Positions 8,655 to 17,684 of a stretch of 64,000 bases of DNA are shown one piece after another. The notes under the pieces were generated by a model. The model searched no databases, was not told the DNA's origin, and saw only the letters and a program-made list of their open reading frames with translations. How positions within the stretch are numbered: the stretch's first letter is position 1; each line of letters starts with the position of its first letter. The position numbers and the translations under genes are program-made. The DNA lies in the NCBI RefSeq assembly GCF_009765905.1, contig NZ_LMUO01000015.1, positions 870,927-934,926 of the forward strand, read 5' to 3'. This DNA comes from Mucilaginibacter sp. L196 (GTDB taxonomy: Bacteria; Bacteroidota; Bacteroidia; Sphingobacteriales; Sphingobacteriaceae).

Positions 8655-10421
8655 ATGAAAAAATTACTATATATAGCATTGGTTGGGAGCCTTTCATTGG
8701 CTTCCTGCCAGAAAAATTTTATAAACCTGAGCCCGCAGTCGTCCATTACCGACGCGGCCTATTTTAAACAGCCATCTGATTTTAAAGCCTATACAACCAG
8801 TTTTTATGGGGAGTTAATGGGTTGGCAATCACCGTATGGCGGCAATGATGTTTATAACCACATGGATGTAGCAACAGACCTGTCGACCTATTTCGCTTTT
8901 TCTTCAGATGAGAGCCGCGGAACGTTAACAATACCCACAAGCGATAACCGCTGGGATAACTCATATGGCTGGATACGCAGTGCGAATATATTATTGGCGA
9001 AGGCGGCTGCTTACACCGGCAGCCAAAGTAGTATAGCGCAATATGTGTCCGAAGCATATTTTTTCAGGGCGAACGCTTATTATCAGTTGTTAAAGGTTTT
9101 TGGTGGGGTACCCATTGTTACAACCGTATTGGATGTAAATTCCCCGGAATTATTTGGCCCCCGTAATAGTCGTTACGAAGTTGTGACACAAATTTTGTCG
9201 GATTTAGATAATGCAATAGCCAACTTACCCATTGAACAAAATATTCCTTCAACAGATAAGGGGCGCATCAGTAAATGGGCCGCTGAAGCTTTCAAAGCCG
9301 AGGTTGAACTGTATGAAGGTACATGGAGAAAATATAATGGCACATCTACCGACTTTGCAGGTTCAGCAGGGCCGACATCAGACCAGAAAAACCAGTTTTT
9401 TACAGATGCAGCCGCCCTGTCGCTGGATGTAATGACCAATGGAGGTTATGCATTGTGGAACTACAACAGCAATCCCGCGATGCTAAACCAAAGCTATACT
9501 TACCTGTTCAACCTGGAAGATGCGGGCAGTAACCCAGCAGGGTTAACCAAAGCGAGCAACAACGAATTTATCCTGTATGGCGTTTATGACTTTACGCTGA
9601 GGCCTGGCGGTCAAAACTTATCATTTACAGCCTACATGATGACACCCAGCCGTAAAATGATGGACATGTTTTTATGTACCGACGGTTTGCCCCCTTCCGT
9701 GTCCCCATTGTTTAAAGGTTACCACAATGTGGGCGATGAATATCAAAACAGGGATTTAAGGTTATTAGGATATATAGGAGCTACCCCGACAACAGTGAAC
9801 CTGAATTTAGGAGGACCTGGATATGGAGATATAAAATTTGCAAGTTATAACTACGGGACTTACAGGAATGCCGATCAGGAGTCACCAAATTTTCCCATTA
9901 TAAGGTTGGCCGAAGTGTATTTGATATATGCGGAAGCATCGTTTGAAGCAAACGGCAGTATTACAGATGCTCAGCTGGATGCATCCATCAACCTAATACG
10001 AGACAGGGCGGGCATAGCCCATTTATCTAACGCATTGGTTACCACCAATGGTTTGGATATGCTCACAGAAATAAGAAGAGAAAGAACCTTGGAGTTATAC
10101 CATGAAGGTTTTCGTTTCGACGATTTAAAACGCTGGGGAATAGCCGAAGCATCATTGAACGCGTCCATTTGCGGCGAAGTGGTGGGCAACGGTTCTTACC
10201 CTACAGCTTTCAGGACAGCTACAGGCGCTGCTACCTCTTACTATGTACCCAATACCTATGTTTGGGGAGAGGAGGCTGTACCCACGGCTGCCGGTACGCT
10301 GAATTGCGTGGTAATAGACAGCAAGACCAACCGTAATTTCACCAAGAAAGATTACTTATGGCCTTTACCACAGCAGCAGATAAACTTAGCACCCAAGTTG
10401 AAACAAAACCCGGGCTATTAA
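8655..10421 (+). CDS. SusD-like surface glycan-binding lipoprotein (PUL 1)
   Basis: 588 residues with a lipoprotein signal (LASC, Cys18). The N-terminal SusD-like segment (SITDAAYFKQPSDFKAY) is followed by TPR-like helices (AEAYFFRANAYYQLLKVFGGVP) and the C-terminal RagB/SusD domain with IRRERTLELYHEGFRFDDLKRWG and the closing LWPLPQQQINLAPKLKQNPGY, all canonical. It forms the lid of the SusC transporter encoded 35 bases upstream and binds the target glycan on the cell surface. Length is normal. Confidence 0.97.
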   Translation: MKKLLYIALVGSLSLASCQKNFINLSPQSSITDAAYFKQPSDFKAYTTSFYGELMGWQSPYGGNDVYNHMDVATDLSTYFAFSSDESRGTLTIPTSDNRWDNSYGWIRSANILLAKAAAYTGSQSSIAQYVSEAYFFRANAYYQLLKVFGGVPIVTTVLDVNSPELFGPRNSRYEVVTQILSDLDNAIANLPIEQNIPSTDKGRISKWAAEAFKAEVELYEGTWRKYNGTSTDFAGSAGPTSDQKNQFFTDAAALSLDVMTNGGYALWNYNSNPAMLNQSYTYLFNLEDAGSNPAGLTKASNNEFILYGVYDFTLRPGGQNLSFTAYMMTPSRKMMDMFLCTDGLPPSVSPLFKGYHNVGDEYQNRDLRLLGYIGATPTTVNLNLGGPGYGDIKFASYNYGTYRNADQESPNFPIIRLAEVYLIYAEASFEANGSITDAQLDASINLIRDRAGIAHLSNALVTTNGLDMLTEIRRERTLELYHEGFRFDDLKRWGIAEASLNASICGEVVGNGSYPTAFRTATGAATSYYVPNTYVWGEEAVPTAAGTLNCVVIDSKTNRNFTKKDYLWPLPQQQINLAPKLKQNPGY

Positions 10422-10430
10422 TAAAAATAA

Positions 10431-10467
10431 GCAACAGCAGGTTAAGTCTGAATGACTTGCCTGTTGC
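10431..10467 (+). terminator. Hairpin between SusD and the TIG-LamG gene
   Basis: Imperfect hairpin: GCAACAG (10431) pairs with CTGTTGC (10461-10467), with further pairing inside around AGTC/GACT. It is followed by an A-run instead of a T-run, so it more likely stabilises or attenuates the SusCD message than terminates it. Confidence 0.5.
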
Positions 10468-10505
10468 CGTAAAAAATTGAATTATTCATTTTAAATATTT
10501 TAATT

Positions 10506-11819
10506 ATGAAACAATTTCTAAAATATAGCATCAGTATAATGCTGGTGTCAATTATAGCAACCATGTATATTAGTTGCCAAAAAGGGCCGAATTTCGAAAT
10601 CGTCCAGTACCCTGCACAAACGGTAACGGGCATGACACCCAACAGCGGTTATCCTGGCACTTACATTACCATAAGCGGGAAAAACTTTGGTACGTTGACA
10701 GGCGCGGTAAAAGTGTGGTTCGGTGGTGTAAAAGCCGATTCCATAATTTCTTGTGCGAATACGCAAATTGTAGCGAAAGTGCCAGCCACGGCAATTACCG
10801 GAAAAGTAACGCTGCAAGTATGGACACATACAAATGATTCGATAGGTAACTTTACCGTTATTCCGCCTCCAACTATTACAGGCACTAGTAACAGTGCCGC
10901 TGCTCCTGGTGATACATTCACTATTACGGGAACAAATTTTGGAACAAGCATTTCAGCCATACAAGTAAAATTTTCGGGTACAAGCGCAACTGTAACTGCT
11001 GTAACAAGTACGCAAATTACTGTTACTGTTCCAACCAGTTTTACTTCAGGTAATGTAATCGTTTATGTTAATGGATATCCCGTTGTTGGTCCGGCAATTG
11101 CTTATCTGGTTTCAGTGCCTGATCCTGTTTATCAACTTGATTTTGAGAATAATTTAACTCAAACGATTGGCATTGCCCCGGCAACCTATATACAGGGCTC
11201 AGCTTCATCATTAACTTATATAACAGGCATTAGTGGAAAAGCTGCATACTTAGCAGGTTATTTGTCTACCGCTGTTGGAGATAATAATCAGGCCATTTCG
11301 TTACCTCAAAATGTAGCACAATATAATGAACTTTCTGTCTCTTGCTGGGTGCTATATGATGGCTCTGGCACTAACTCTGACTATGGGACGCCAATATTTA
11401 GTTTTGGACATACGCGGGGAAACAATATAACCTTAGATGCATCTACCGGATATCCGGCCCTGAACCAGCAAATTTCTGCAGCAGTTGTCTTCGAGAATGT
11501 AACAGGGTTTAGCGGTTATAATAATTATCCGCTAGCAACTACAAAATCAATTGTTGGTACAGCATGGCATCATCTTGTTATGACGCTATCAAAGAGTAGT
11601 CTTACTGAGAATATCTATTTGGATGGGGCCCTGATCGCATCACAAGCGCTGCCTGCTGCCTACGATTTAACTGCTTATGTACAAGATCGTAATTATTTAG
11701 GGGTAGGATGTGTATCCAATACCGGTGAACCGGGAATGAAGGGGGGAATAGATAAATTCCAAATTTATAATTCTGTTTTAACCGCCAACCAAGTATATAC
11801 GCTTTATTTTAAGAAATAA
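10506..11819 (+). CDS. IPT/TIG and LamG-like surface glycan-binding lipoprotein
   Basis: 437 residues with a lipoprotein signal (YISC, Cys24). Two IPT/TIG Ig-like domains follow (about 39-115, GMTPNSGYPGTYITISGKNF; and 119-198, with GDTFTITGTNF), then a concanavalin/LamG-type jelly roll (about 205-437) that begins YQLDFENN and contains the typical WHHLVMTLSKSS and IYLDGALI. No catalytic motif is seen. Its place after SusD fits a surface glycan-binding protein (SusE/F-like position), with the TIG domains as a stalk and the jelly roll as the sugar-binding tip. Confidence 0.85.
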   Translation: MKQFLKYSISIMLVSIIATMYISCQKGPNFEIVQYPAQTVTGMTPNSGYPGTYITISGKNFGTLTGAVKVWFGGVKADSIISCANTQIVAKVPATAITGKVTLQVWTHTNDSIGNFTVIPPPTITGTSNSAAAPGDTFTITGTNFGTSISAIQVKFSGTSATVTAVTSTQITVTVPTSFTSGNVIVYVNGYPVVGPAIAYLVSVPDPVYQLDFENNLTQTIGIAPATYIQGSASSLTYITGISGKAAYLAGYLSTAVGDNNQAISLPQNVAQYNELSVSCWVLYDGSGTNSDYGTPIFSFGHTRGNNITLDASTGYPALNQQISAAVVFENVTGFSGYNNYPLATTKSIVGTAWHHLVMTLSKSSLTENIYLDGALIASQALPAAYDLTAYVQDRNYLGVGCVSNTGEPGMKGGIDKFQIYNSVLTANQVYTLYFKK

Positions 11820-11835
11820 TAAGTATTAGGGATTT

Positions 11836-11873
11836 TTAATATCCGGGGTGCCTTTTTGGACGCCGGATATTAA
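11836..11873 (+). terminator. Hairpin before the lyase-fold gene
   Basis: TTAATATCCGG (11836-11846) pairs perfectly with CCGGATATTAA (11863-11873), an 11-bp stem with a 16-base loop, followed by TTTC. It sits inside the SusC operon and could give partial termination, lowering expression of the last gene. Confidence 0.55.
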
Positions 11874-11922
11874 TTTCTTTCCTGCAAAGGATTAAGTAGC
11901 CATAAATTTTAATATATTTAAT

Positions 11923-13206
11923 ATGAAACACATAAGGTTTTACCTCGCCCTGCCAATTATAAATTGTTTATTATTTTTATCTTGTTCAAAGACACCAAAA
12001 AGCGCTTTGGCGTCAACGGCTGATACCACTAAAACTACTGCTACTATAAAATATATAGATACCCTTGCAGACAATGTAGCAATGAAACATAATGGTATAT
12101 TAGCTACAACTACAGATTTTACGCGAATTAAAGCGATGGTAGCAGCTGGTACTGAACCATGGAATTCCGCCTGGGCTAAGTTAATAGCTAATTCGCATGC
12201 GCAATCTTCTTATACGCCTAGTCCTACAGTTTTATTGATAAGAGGGGGGAATACTCCTGAGCAGGCTCAACCAGACAATTATCCAAATGCGATGAATGAT
12301 GTGGCCGCCGCTTATCAGCTTGCTATAAGATGGCAGGTAACCGGTGATACGCAATTTGCTGATAGGGCTATTCTTATACTGAATGCATGGGCAGCTACCT
12401 GTACTGCGGTAAGTGGCGATCCTAATGTGGATTTAACTGCTATTTATGGCGCTCAGTTTGCTATTGCCGGAGAGATGATGAGAAGTTATACAGGATGGAA
12501 ACCTGCTGATTTTGCTGCTTATCAGCAATGGATGCTAAAAGTATTTTATTCTGAAGAAAATCTTTATTTAACTACGCACAAGGGTGCCTGTTGGCAGCTT
12601 TACTGGTCGAGTTGGGATTTGTGTAACCTGCAATCTATTATGGCTATTGGTATTTTAACTGATAAACGGGCATTATATAACCAGGCTGTAAACTATCTCC
12701 AACACGGTATCGGCAATGGAAACCTGGTGTTAGCCATTAATAATGTATTTACAGGGGCAAATACCGGATTAGCCCAGATGGAAGAGAGTGGCCGCGACCA
12801 GGGCCACTGTACGCTTGATATAGCATTATTGGGCGCGATATTTCAAATAGCCTGGAACCAGGGAGATGACTTTTTTAGCTGGGATGACAATTTGTATCTT
12901 AAAGCCTGTGAATATGAGGCAAAATATAATGTCGCAAATCTTGATGTACCCTTCGTTAATTACAACTATTATAATTGCTCAACCACAGTAACGCAAACCG
13001 TAGTTAGCTCTGATTCCAGGGGTACTATTAGGCCAATGTGGGAAATAGCGTATAATCATTATGTGAAGATTAAAGGCTTAACAGCTACTTACACACAATT
13101 AGGTGCTAGTACCACACGGCCCGAAGGCGGTGGCGGCGACTATGGCCCAAACAGCGGTGGCTTTGATCAATTAGGAGAAGGTACTCTATTGTATGCTTTG
13201 CCATAA
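11923..13206 (+). CDS. Alginate_lyase-superfamily lipoprotein (copy 1)
   Basis: 427 residues with a lipoprotein signal (LFLSC, Cys21) and a low-complexity Thr/Ala linker. The rest is an (alpha/alpha) toroid of the alginate_lyase type: MNDVAAAYQLAIRW, AILILNAWAAT, and the family block EESGRDQGH (288-295). Members of this superfamily cleave uronic-acid polymers by beta-elimination; PL5 and PL38 are examples. Two more copies lie downstream. Unlike those, this protein reads SSWD where they have GNWD, so the Asn that could neutralise the uronate carboxylate is Ser. It may have altered specificity or be only a binding protein. Last gene of the SusCD operon. Confidence 0.82.
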   Translation: MKHIRFYLALPIINCLLFLSCSKTPKSALASTADTTKTTATIKYIDTLADNVAMKHNGILATTTDFTRIKAMVAAGTEPWNSAWAKLIANSHAQSSYTPSPTVLLIRGGNTPEQAQPDNYPNAMNDVAAAYQLAIRWQVTGDTQFADRAILILNAWAATCTAVSGDPNVDLTAIYGAQFAIAGEMMRSYTGWKPADFAAYQQWMLKVFYSEENLYLTTHKGACWQLYWSSWDLCNLQSIMAIGILTDKRALYNQAVNYLQHGIGNGNLVLAINNVFTGANTGLAQMEESGRDQGHCTLDIALLGAIFQIAWNQGDDFFSWDDNLYLKACEYEAKYNVANLDVPFVNYNYYNCSTTVTQTVVSSDSRGTIRPMWEIAYNHYVKIKGLTATYTQLGASTTRPEGGGGDYGPNSGGFDQLGEGTLLYALP

Positions 13207-13210
13207 AATC

Positions 13211-13280
13211 ACTTCACTTCATTAAGGTATGAAGTGAAGTATAGCACAGCACTTCCAGGTAAATATGGAGGTGTTGTGCT
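13211..13280 (+). terminator. Two tandem hairpins after the SusCD operon
   Basis: Hairpin 1 is a perfect 12-bp stem: ACTTCACTTCAT (13211-13222), a 6-base loop, then ATGAAGTGAAGT (13229-13240). Hairpin 2 pairs AGCACAGCACTTCC (13243-13256) with GGAGGTGTTGTGCT (13267-13280), with two wobble pairs. There is no long T-run after either. They most likely end or protect the SusCD transcript. Confidence 0.65.
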
Positions 13281-13294
13281 AAATAAAAAGCATC

Positions 13295-13387
13295 ATGTTA
13301 ACATTTTTCGCGCTTTGGCTAGTAGCAGGCCTGATAGTAGTTTTTTTTGCTACAAAGCTCATGCCCGGTGATGGGAACGAGGATTGA
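13295..13387 (+). CDS. Possible 30-residue single-span membrane peptide
   Basis: ATG at 13295 opens a 30-codon frame: a hydrophobic span (about residues 3-20, LWLVAGLIVVFFA) then a Lys and an acidic tail GDGNED. Composition and topology look like a real small membrane protein, but there is no strong ribosome binding site and no recognised family. It sits alone between the tandem hairpins and the hybrid regulator gene. Confidence 0.35.
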   Translation: MLTFFALWLVAGLIVVFFATKLMPGDGNED

Positions 13388-13535
13388 ACTACTGGGATCC
13401 CATAATTAAATCATTCAAATAAAAATAAAAATTTGGCTATATTTATACTATAATCAATTATCAGAACTACCAATTAAAAATCAAGCTTGTAGCTAACTAT
13501 TGGCTATGAACTGTATTTCTAACTTTTCGTATGGA

Positions 13536-16500
13536 ATGAAACTTTATAAATTATTAATAATTCTTTTTCTGGGTATTAGTGGGCTTGCACAAGGTCAGCA
13601 AATATCGTTTTTAGGTATTGATCAGGGTTTGTCCAATAATTCTGTAAGGTGCATTTACCAGGATCATGAAGGATTTATGTGGTTTGGATCTTACGATGGC
13701 CTTAACCGGTATGATGGGTACAATTTTAAAATATTCCGTAATAAATTCGCCGATTCCAGCTCATTAATTAATAATTATATATTTTCTATTGATGAAGATG
13801 ATGCCTTCAATATGTGGATAGGGACACATGGCGGAGCATGTATATTTAATAATCTATCTGGTAAATTTTCACCTGTCAGTTACCGTTCCAGTACAGACGG
13901 ACAAATTAGGAAAATAACAGTCGGTGTACGGGTAATCCAATCGGATCATAATGGAGATATGCTCCTGGGAACACTGGGAATGGGGATGCTGGTTAAGAGC
14001 AAAACCAGCCAGTTTCCGGTCGAAATTCCGGTAGCCAATGGTAATGAAAAACTATGGGATTACGATGTTCAATCCATCAAGATAAACAGCAGGGGGGAAA
14101 TATGGGTATTTATCCCCCAGATTGGCCTTTGCAAGCTCAGTGCAGATCGGCATCAATTAATAATTGTCAGCCAGGCAGTACGCAGCGCCTATTGCATTGA
14201 ACCCCAGGATGACAATATCTGGATAGGAACCGGGTACGGTTTGTTTTTGTTCGATGGCCACTCAAAAGCTGTAGTTAAGGTACTCGACCAGGCTCCCGGC
14301 AAGCTTACTTTTGATAAGGTTTCGGATATGACACTAGACAAAAAGGGGCAGTTATGGATGGCCCTCAATGGAGGGGGAATCAATATTTATAATACCTTAA
14401 CGCACACGGTAAGTTACCTGAATACTGATAAAGCTGAAAATCCCGTTTCAAGTGATGCCGCTTATTCTATATACCAGGATAAAGACGGTCGGTTTTGGGT
14501 AGGTATTCTAAACGGAGGTGTTAATATTGTAGACCCGCAAAAAGAACGGTTTAAAACCCTCGCACATGACCCTGGTAATCCTAACTCACTACCCAAAAAG
14601 TCAATATATGGTATATATGAAGATGTAAATAACGACTTATGGCTCGGAACAGAGGGGGCAGGTGTTGTGGTATGGGATCCGCAGAAAAATGTTTTCAGCC
14701 AATTTAAAAATCAACCCGGCAACGCCAGGTCGCTCAGCGACAATTTTGTAACAAACATTATTAAAGATGATGACAATAATATCTGGGTGAGTACATTTTT
14801 TAATGGCATCAACAGGTATGACCGCACCTCACATACTTTTGAACGTTACAAATGCATAAATTCCCTTAATGGTATCGAAAACAAGGTGGTTTCCACTGTT
14901 TGTTTAGCTGATAAAACACTTTGGGTCGGAACCTTAAAGGGGGATGGAAGTAATGGCGCGCTATATAAGTTTGATAAGGCACACAACCGCTTTAACGCAT
15001 TTGATACCAATCTTTCTGACTTGTGGAGCTTAATGGAGGATCAACAAAACAGGCTTTGGGCGGGGATGCTGACGCAGTTAGTTCAAATTGACAAACAAAA
15101 CCGGAAACATCATTTTTTTGACCTTGGCTATTACATACGAAATATTTACGAGGACCGTCAGCATAACTTCTGGATCGGTACCGAGGGAGGCGGACTGGTT
15201 CTTTTTGATCGGGCAAAATCCAGGATACTGGCGCGTTATACTACCGAAAATGGGTTATGTAATAATTCAGTCTTAAATATTCTGGAGGATAAGGAGGGAA
15301 ATCTTTGGTTAAGTACATTCAACGGATTATCCAAGTTTAATCCTAAAACCAAAGTTTTTAAAAACTACTATAAAAGTGATGGTTTGCAAAGCAATCAGTT
15401 CCATTATAACTCAAAAGCTGTTTTACATACAGGCGAACTGGTATTTGGAGGCGTGGAGGGAGTTAATATTTTTCGCCCCGAAAATGTTAATGATATAAGT
15501 GACCATCCCGAGTTGATTTTATCAGGGATCGCAATTAATAACATACCGCTGGAAAAGAATGCATCATGGGTTAAGGAAATTACTGCGAACAAAATAAAAA
15601 GGATAGAAGTTCCTTATAATAAGGCCGTTTTTTCCATTCAATTCACGGCGCTGGAATATACCGCCCCAGATAAGATAAAGTATGCCTATTTTATGGATGG
15701 ATGGGACCGGGGATGGACTTATTCTGAAAATATACGTTTTGCGAATTATACCCACCTGGATGAAGGGACCTACACGTTCAGGGTAAAATGTACCAATGCA
15801 GCGGGTAAATGGATGTCGAAGGAAATATCCCTGGAAATTCATGTGCTGCCACCATGGTACAAGACCTGGTGGGCATACCTTTTATATTTGGTATTTATTA
15901 TGGCGGCTATTTATGGCTATATATTCTATAATAAAAAACAATCCCAATTAGAATATGAGGTGAAGTTTGTAAAGGAATTAAACGAAAAGAAAATCGCTTT
16001 TTTTACCAATATATCTCATGAGCTGAGAACGCCTCTCACGCTGATCGTTAACCCGATAAAGGATCTGTTGCATAGCAACGGTGTAAATCTTGATTTAGTT
16101 GACATTAGCGCAGTTTACCGTAATTCCAGGCGGTTGCTCAGTTTGGTGGATCAGTTGCTGCTCTTCAGAAGTTCTGAAAATGAAATATCAGATCTGAAGC
16201 CGGGGTGGTTAAATTTAAAGGACGTTTGTTATGAGGTTTTCTTGTGTTTTAATAACCAGGTAAAAGCTAAGAATTTGAACTATAACTTTATTTGCAGGGA
16301 TAATGATACCTTAATATTTGCCGACCGGGAGAAGCTCGAAATAGTATTATTTAATTTACTCTCCAATGCGATAAAATATACACCAAATGACGGAGAAATC
16401 AGCCTTGAAATAAAGGAGAGCGACCATGCGATAGAAATCCTGGTAAAAGATACCGGGCATGGCATTCCAATAGAAACGGGTGACAAACTATTTGAAAAAT

Positions 16501-17630
16501 TCTACCGGTTTCATAATGCAGATGAAATTCTACCTGAAAGTGGATTTGGAATAGGCTTGTTTCTGGCCAAAAAATATATGGAACTGCATAAGGGTAGTTT
16601 AACTTATACTAGCCAGGTAGGTGCCGGTACAACCTTTAAAATTGTATTTCCAAAGGCTGACCAGCAACTGCTACCAAATGAATATGCACATCATTTAGCT
16701 GCCAATACCAACGCCCTGCTCAAAGAACTTATTACCGAGGGTGATGAAGCTCATAACAATCTGAAACCAAATAATGATTATGTTGGCGAGCTGTTGGAAG
16801 GAATTGTGAACAAACGGCCTGTTATATTATTGATTGATGATGATGCCGGGGTGCGCACTTACCTTAAAAACTTATTGAAAGACGACTACACCGTTTGCGA
16901 GGCTGCCGATACTGAAAAAGGATTCGAAGTTGTATTGGAAAATGAACCGGATATTATCGTTTGTGATGTTGTAATGAAGGGCATGAGCGGGGTAGAATTC
17001 TGCTCGAAAATAAAGGAATCCCAATCATTCAGCCATATACCGGTTATCCTGCTTACCGGCAGTTCATCACCTGAAATCAAATTGAAAGGTATCGAATGTG
17101 GTGCGGATGACTATATAACCAAGCCTTTTGAGAATGAATTACTGGTAGCCCGAATAAAAAGTATGTTAAAGGGGCGGGATACCCTAAAGAATTATTTCTT
17201 CAACGAGATCACCCTTAAAAACAACAGCTTAAAGATCCCTGCCGAATACAGCGATTTCCTGTCAAAATGTATTACTATCGTGGAAGATCACCTGGAAGAC
17301 GAGACATTCTCCCTGAAAATTTTCACAGATGAAATCGGCATGAGCCGGTCAAAATTATTCCGGAAAATAAAATCGATTTCGGGTTTGTCCAGCACAGAAT
17401 TCATCAGGTATATCAGGCTCAGAAAAGCGGCTGAACTGATGATCCAGACTGACCTGCAGATTAAGGAAATATCATTTAGGATAGGATTTCAGGATATCAA
17501 ATATTTCAGGGAGCAATTCCACAAATTATTTGAAATGAATCCTTCAGAATTTATAAAAAAATACCGCAAAACATTTATAAACAGCCACAACCTAAACTCC
17601 GGAATATCCCACCAAAAAAACAGAGTATAA
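13536..17630 (+). CDS. Hybrid two-component system regulator (HTCS)
   Basis: 1364 residues from the ATG at 13536, which gives a signal peptide (MKLYKLLIILF...LAQGQQ); starts at 13500 (TTG) and 13506 add a poor leader. Order: periplasmic two-propeller sensor of Reg_prop repeats (about 25-665, recurring F.G...GL..Y), Y_Y_Y domain (about 693-767), membrane span (about 778-798), histidine kinase with His828 in SHELRTPL, HATPase (NLLSNAIKY, DTGHGIP, GFGIGLF), receiver with Asp1144 in VCDVVM and Lys in ITKPF, and an AraC-type DNA-binding domain (about 1245-1345). All key residues are present. Such proteins bind a glycan fragment in the periplasm and activate the cognate PUL, here probably through the shared C-rich promoter element. 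Confidence 0.97.
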   Translation: MKLYKLLIILFLGISGLAQGQQISFLGIDQGLSNNSVRCIYQDHEGFMWFGSYDGLNRYDGYNFKIFRNKFADSSSLINNYIFSIDEDDAFNMWIGTHGGACIFNNLSGKFSPVSYRSSTDGQIRKITVGVRVIQSDHNGDMLLGTLGMGMLVKSKTSQFPVEIPVANGNEKLWDYDVQSIKINSRGEIWVFIPQIGLCKLSADRHQLIIVSQAVRSAYCIEPQDDNIWIGTGYGLFLFDGHSKAVVKVLDQAPGKLTFDKVSDMTLDKKGQLWMALNGGGINIYNTLTHTVSYLNTDKAENPVSSDAAYSIYQDKDGRFWVGILNGGVNIVDPQKERFKTLAHDPGNPNSLPKKSIYGIYEDVNNDLWLGTEGAGVVVWDPQKNVFSQFKNQPGNARSLSDNFVTNIIKDDDNNIWVSTFFNGINRYDRTSHTFERYKCINSLNGIENKVVSTVCLADKTLWVGTLKGDGSNGALYKFDKAHNRFNAFDTNLSDLWSLMEDQQNRLWAGMLTQLVQIDKQNRKHHFFDLGYYIRNIYEDRQHNFWIGTEGGGLVLFDRAKSRILARYTTENGLCNNSVLNILEDKEGNLWLSTFNGLSKFNPKTKVFKNYYKSDGLQSNQFHYNSKAVLHTGELVFGGVEGVNIFRPENVNDISDHPELILSGIAINNIPLEKNASWVKEITANKIKRIEVPYNKAVFSIQFTALEYTAPDKIKYAYFMDGWDRGWTYSENIRFANYTHLDEGTYTFRVKCTNAAGKWMSKEISLEIHVLPPWYKTWWAYLLYLVFIMAAIYGYIFYNKKQSQLEYEVKFVKELNEKKIAFFTNISHELRTPLTLIVNPIKDLLHSNGVNLDLVDISAVYRNSRRLLSLVDQLLLFRSSENEISDLKPGWLNLKDVCYEVFLCFNNQVKAKNLNYNFICRDNDTLIFADREKLEIVLFNLLSNAIKYTPNDGEISLEIKESDHAIEILVKDTGHGIPIETGDKLFEKFYRFHNADEILPESGFGIGLFLAKKYMELHKGSLTYTSQVGAGTTFKIVFPKADQQLLPNEYAHHLAANTNALLKELITEGDEAHNNLKPNNDYVGELLEGIVNKRPVILLIDDDAGVRTYLKNLLKDDYTVCEAADTEKGFEVVLENEPDIIVCDVVMKGMSGVEFCSKIKESQSFSHIPVILLTGSSSPEIKLKGIECGADDYITKPFENELLVARIKSMLKGRDTLKNYFFNEITLKNNSLKIPAEYSDFLSKCITIVEDHLEDETFSLKIFTDEIGMSRSKLFRKIKSISGLSSTEFIRYIRLRKAAELMIQTDLQIKEISFRIGFQDIKYFREQFHKLFEMNPSEFIKKYRKTFINSHNLNSGISHQKNRV

Positions 17631-17684
17631 CGGCTGGGCATCCCAAACTGCCTGCTTAAAGGAGAATATTCAATATGATTTTTA

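Noticed and set aside
13365..13400. Segment resembling the reverse complement of a tRNA T-arm (GAGGATTGAAC)
   Set aside because: No acceptor, D or anticodon arms could be paired around it, and the TTCGAA core is not intact.
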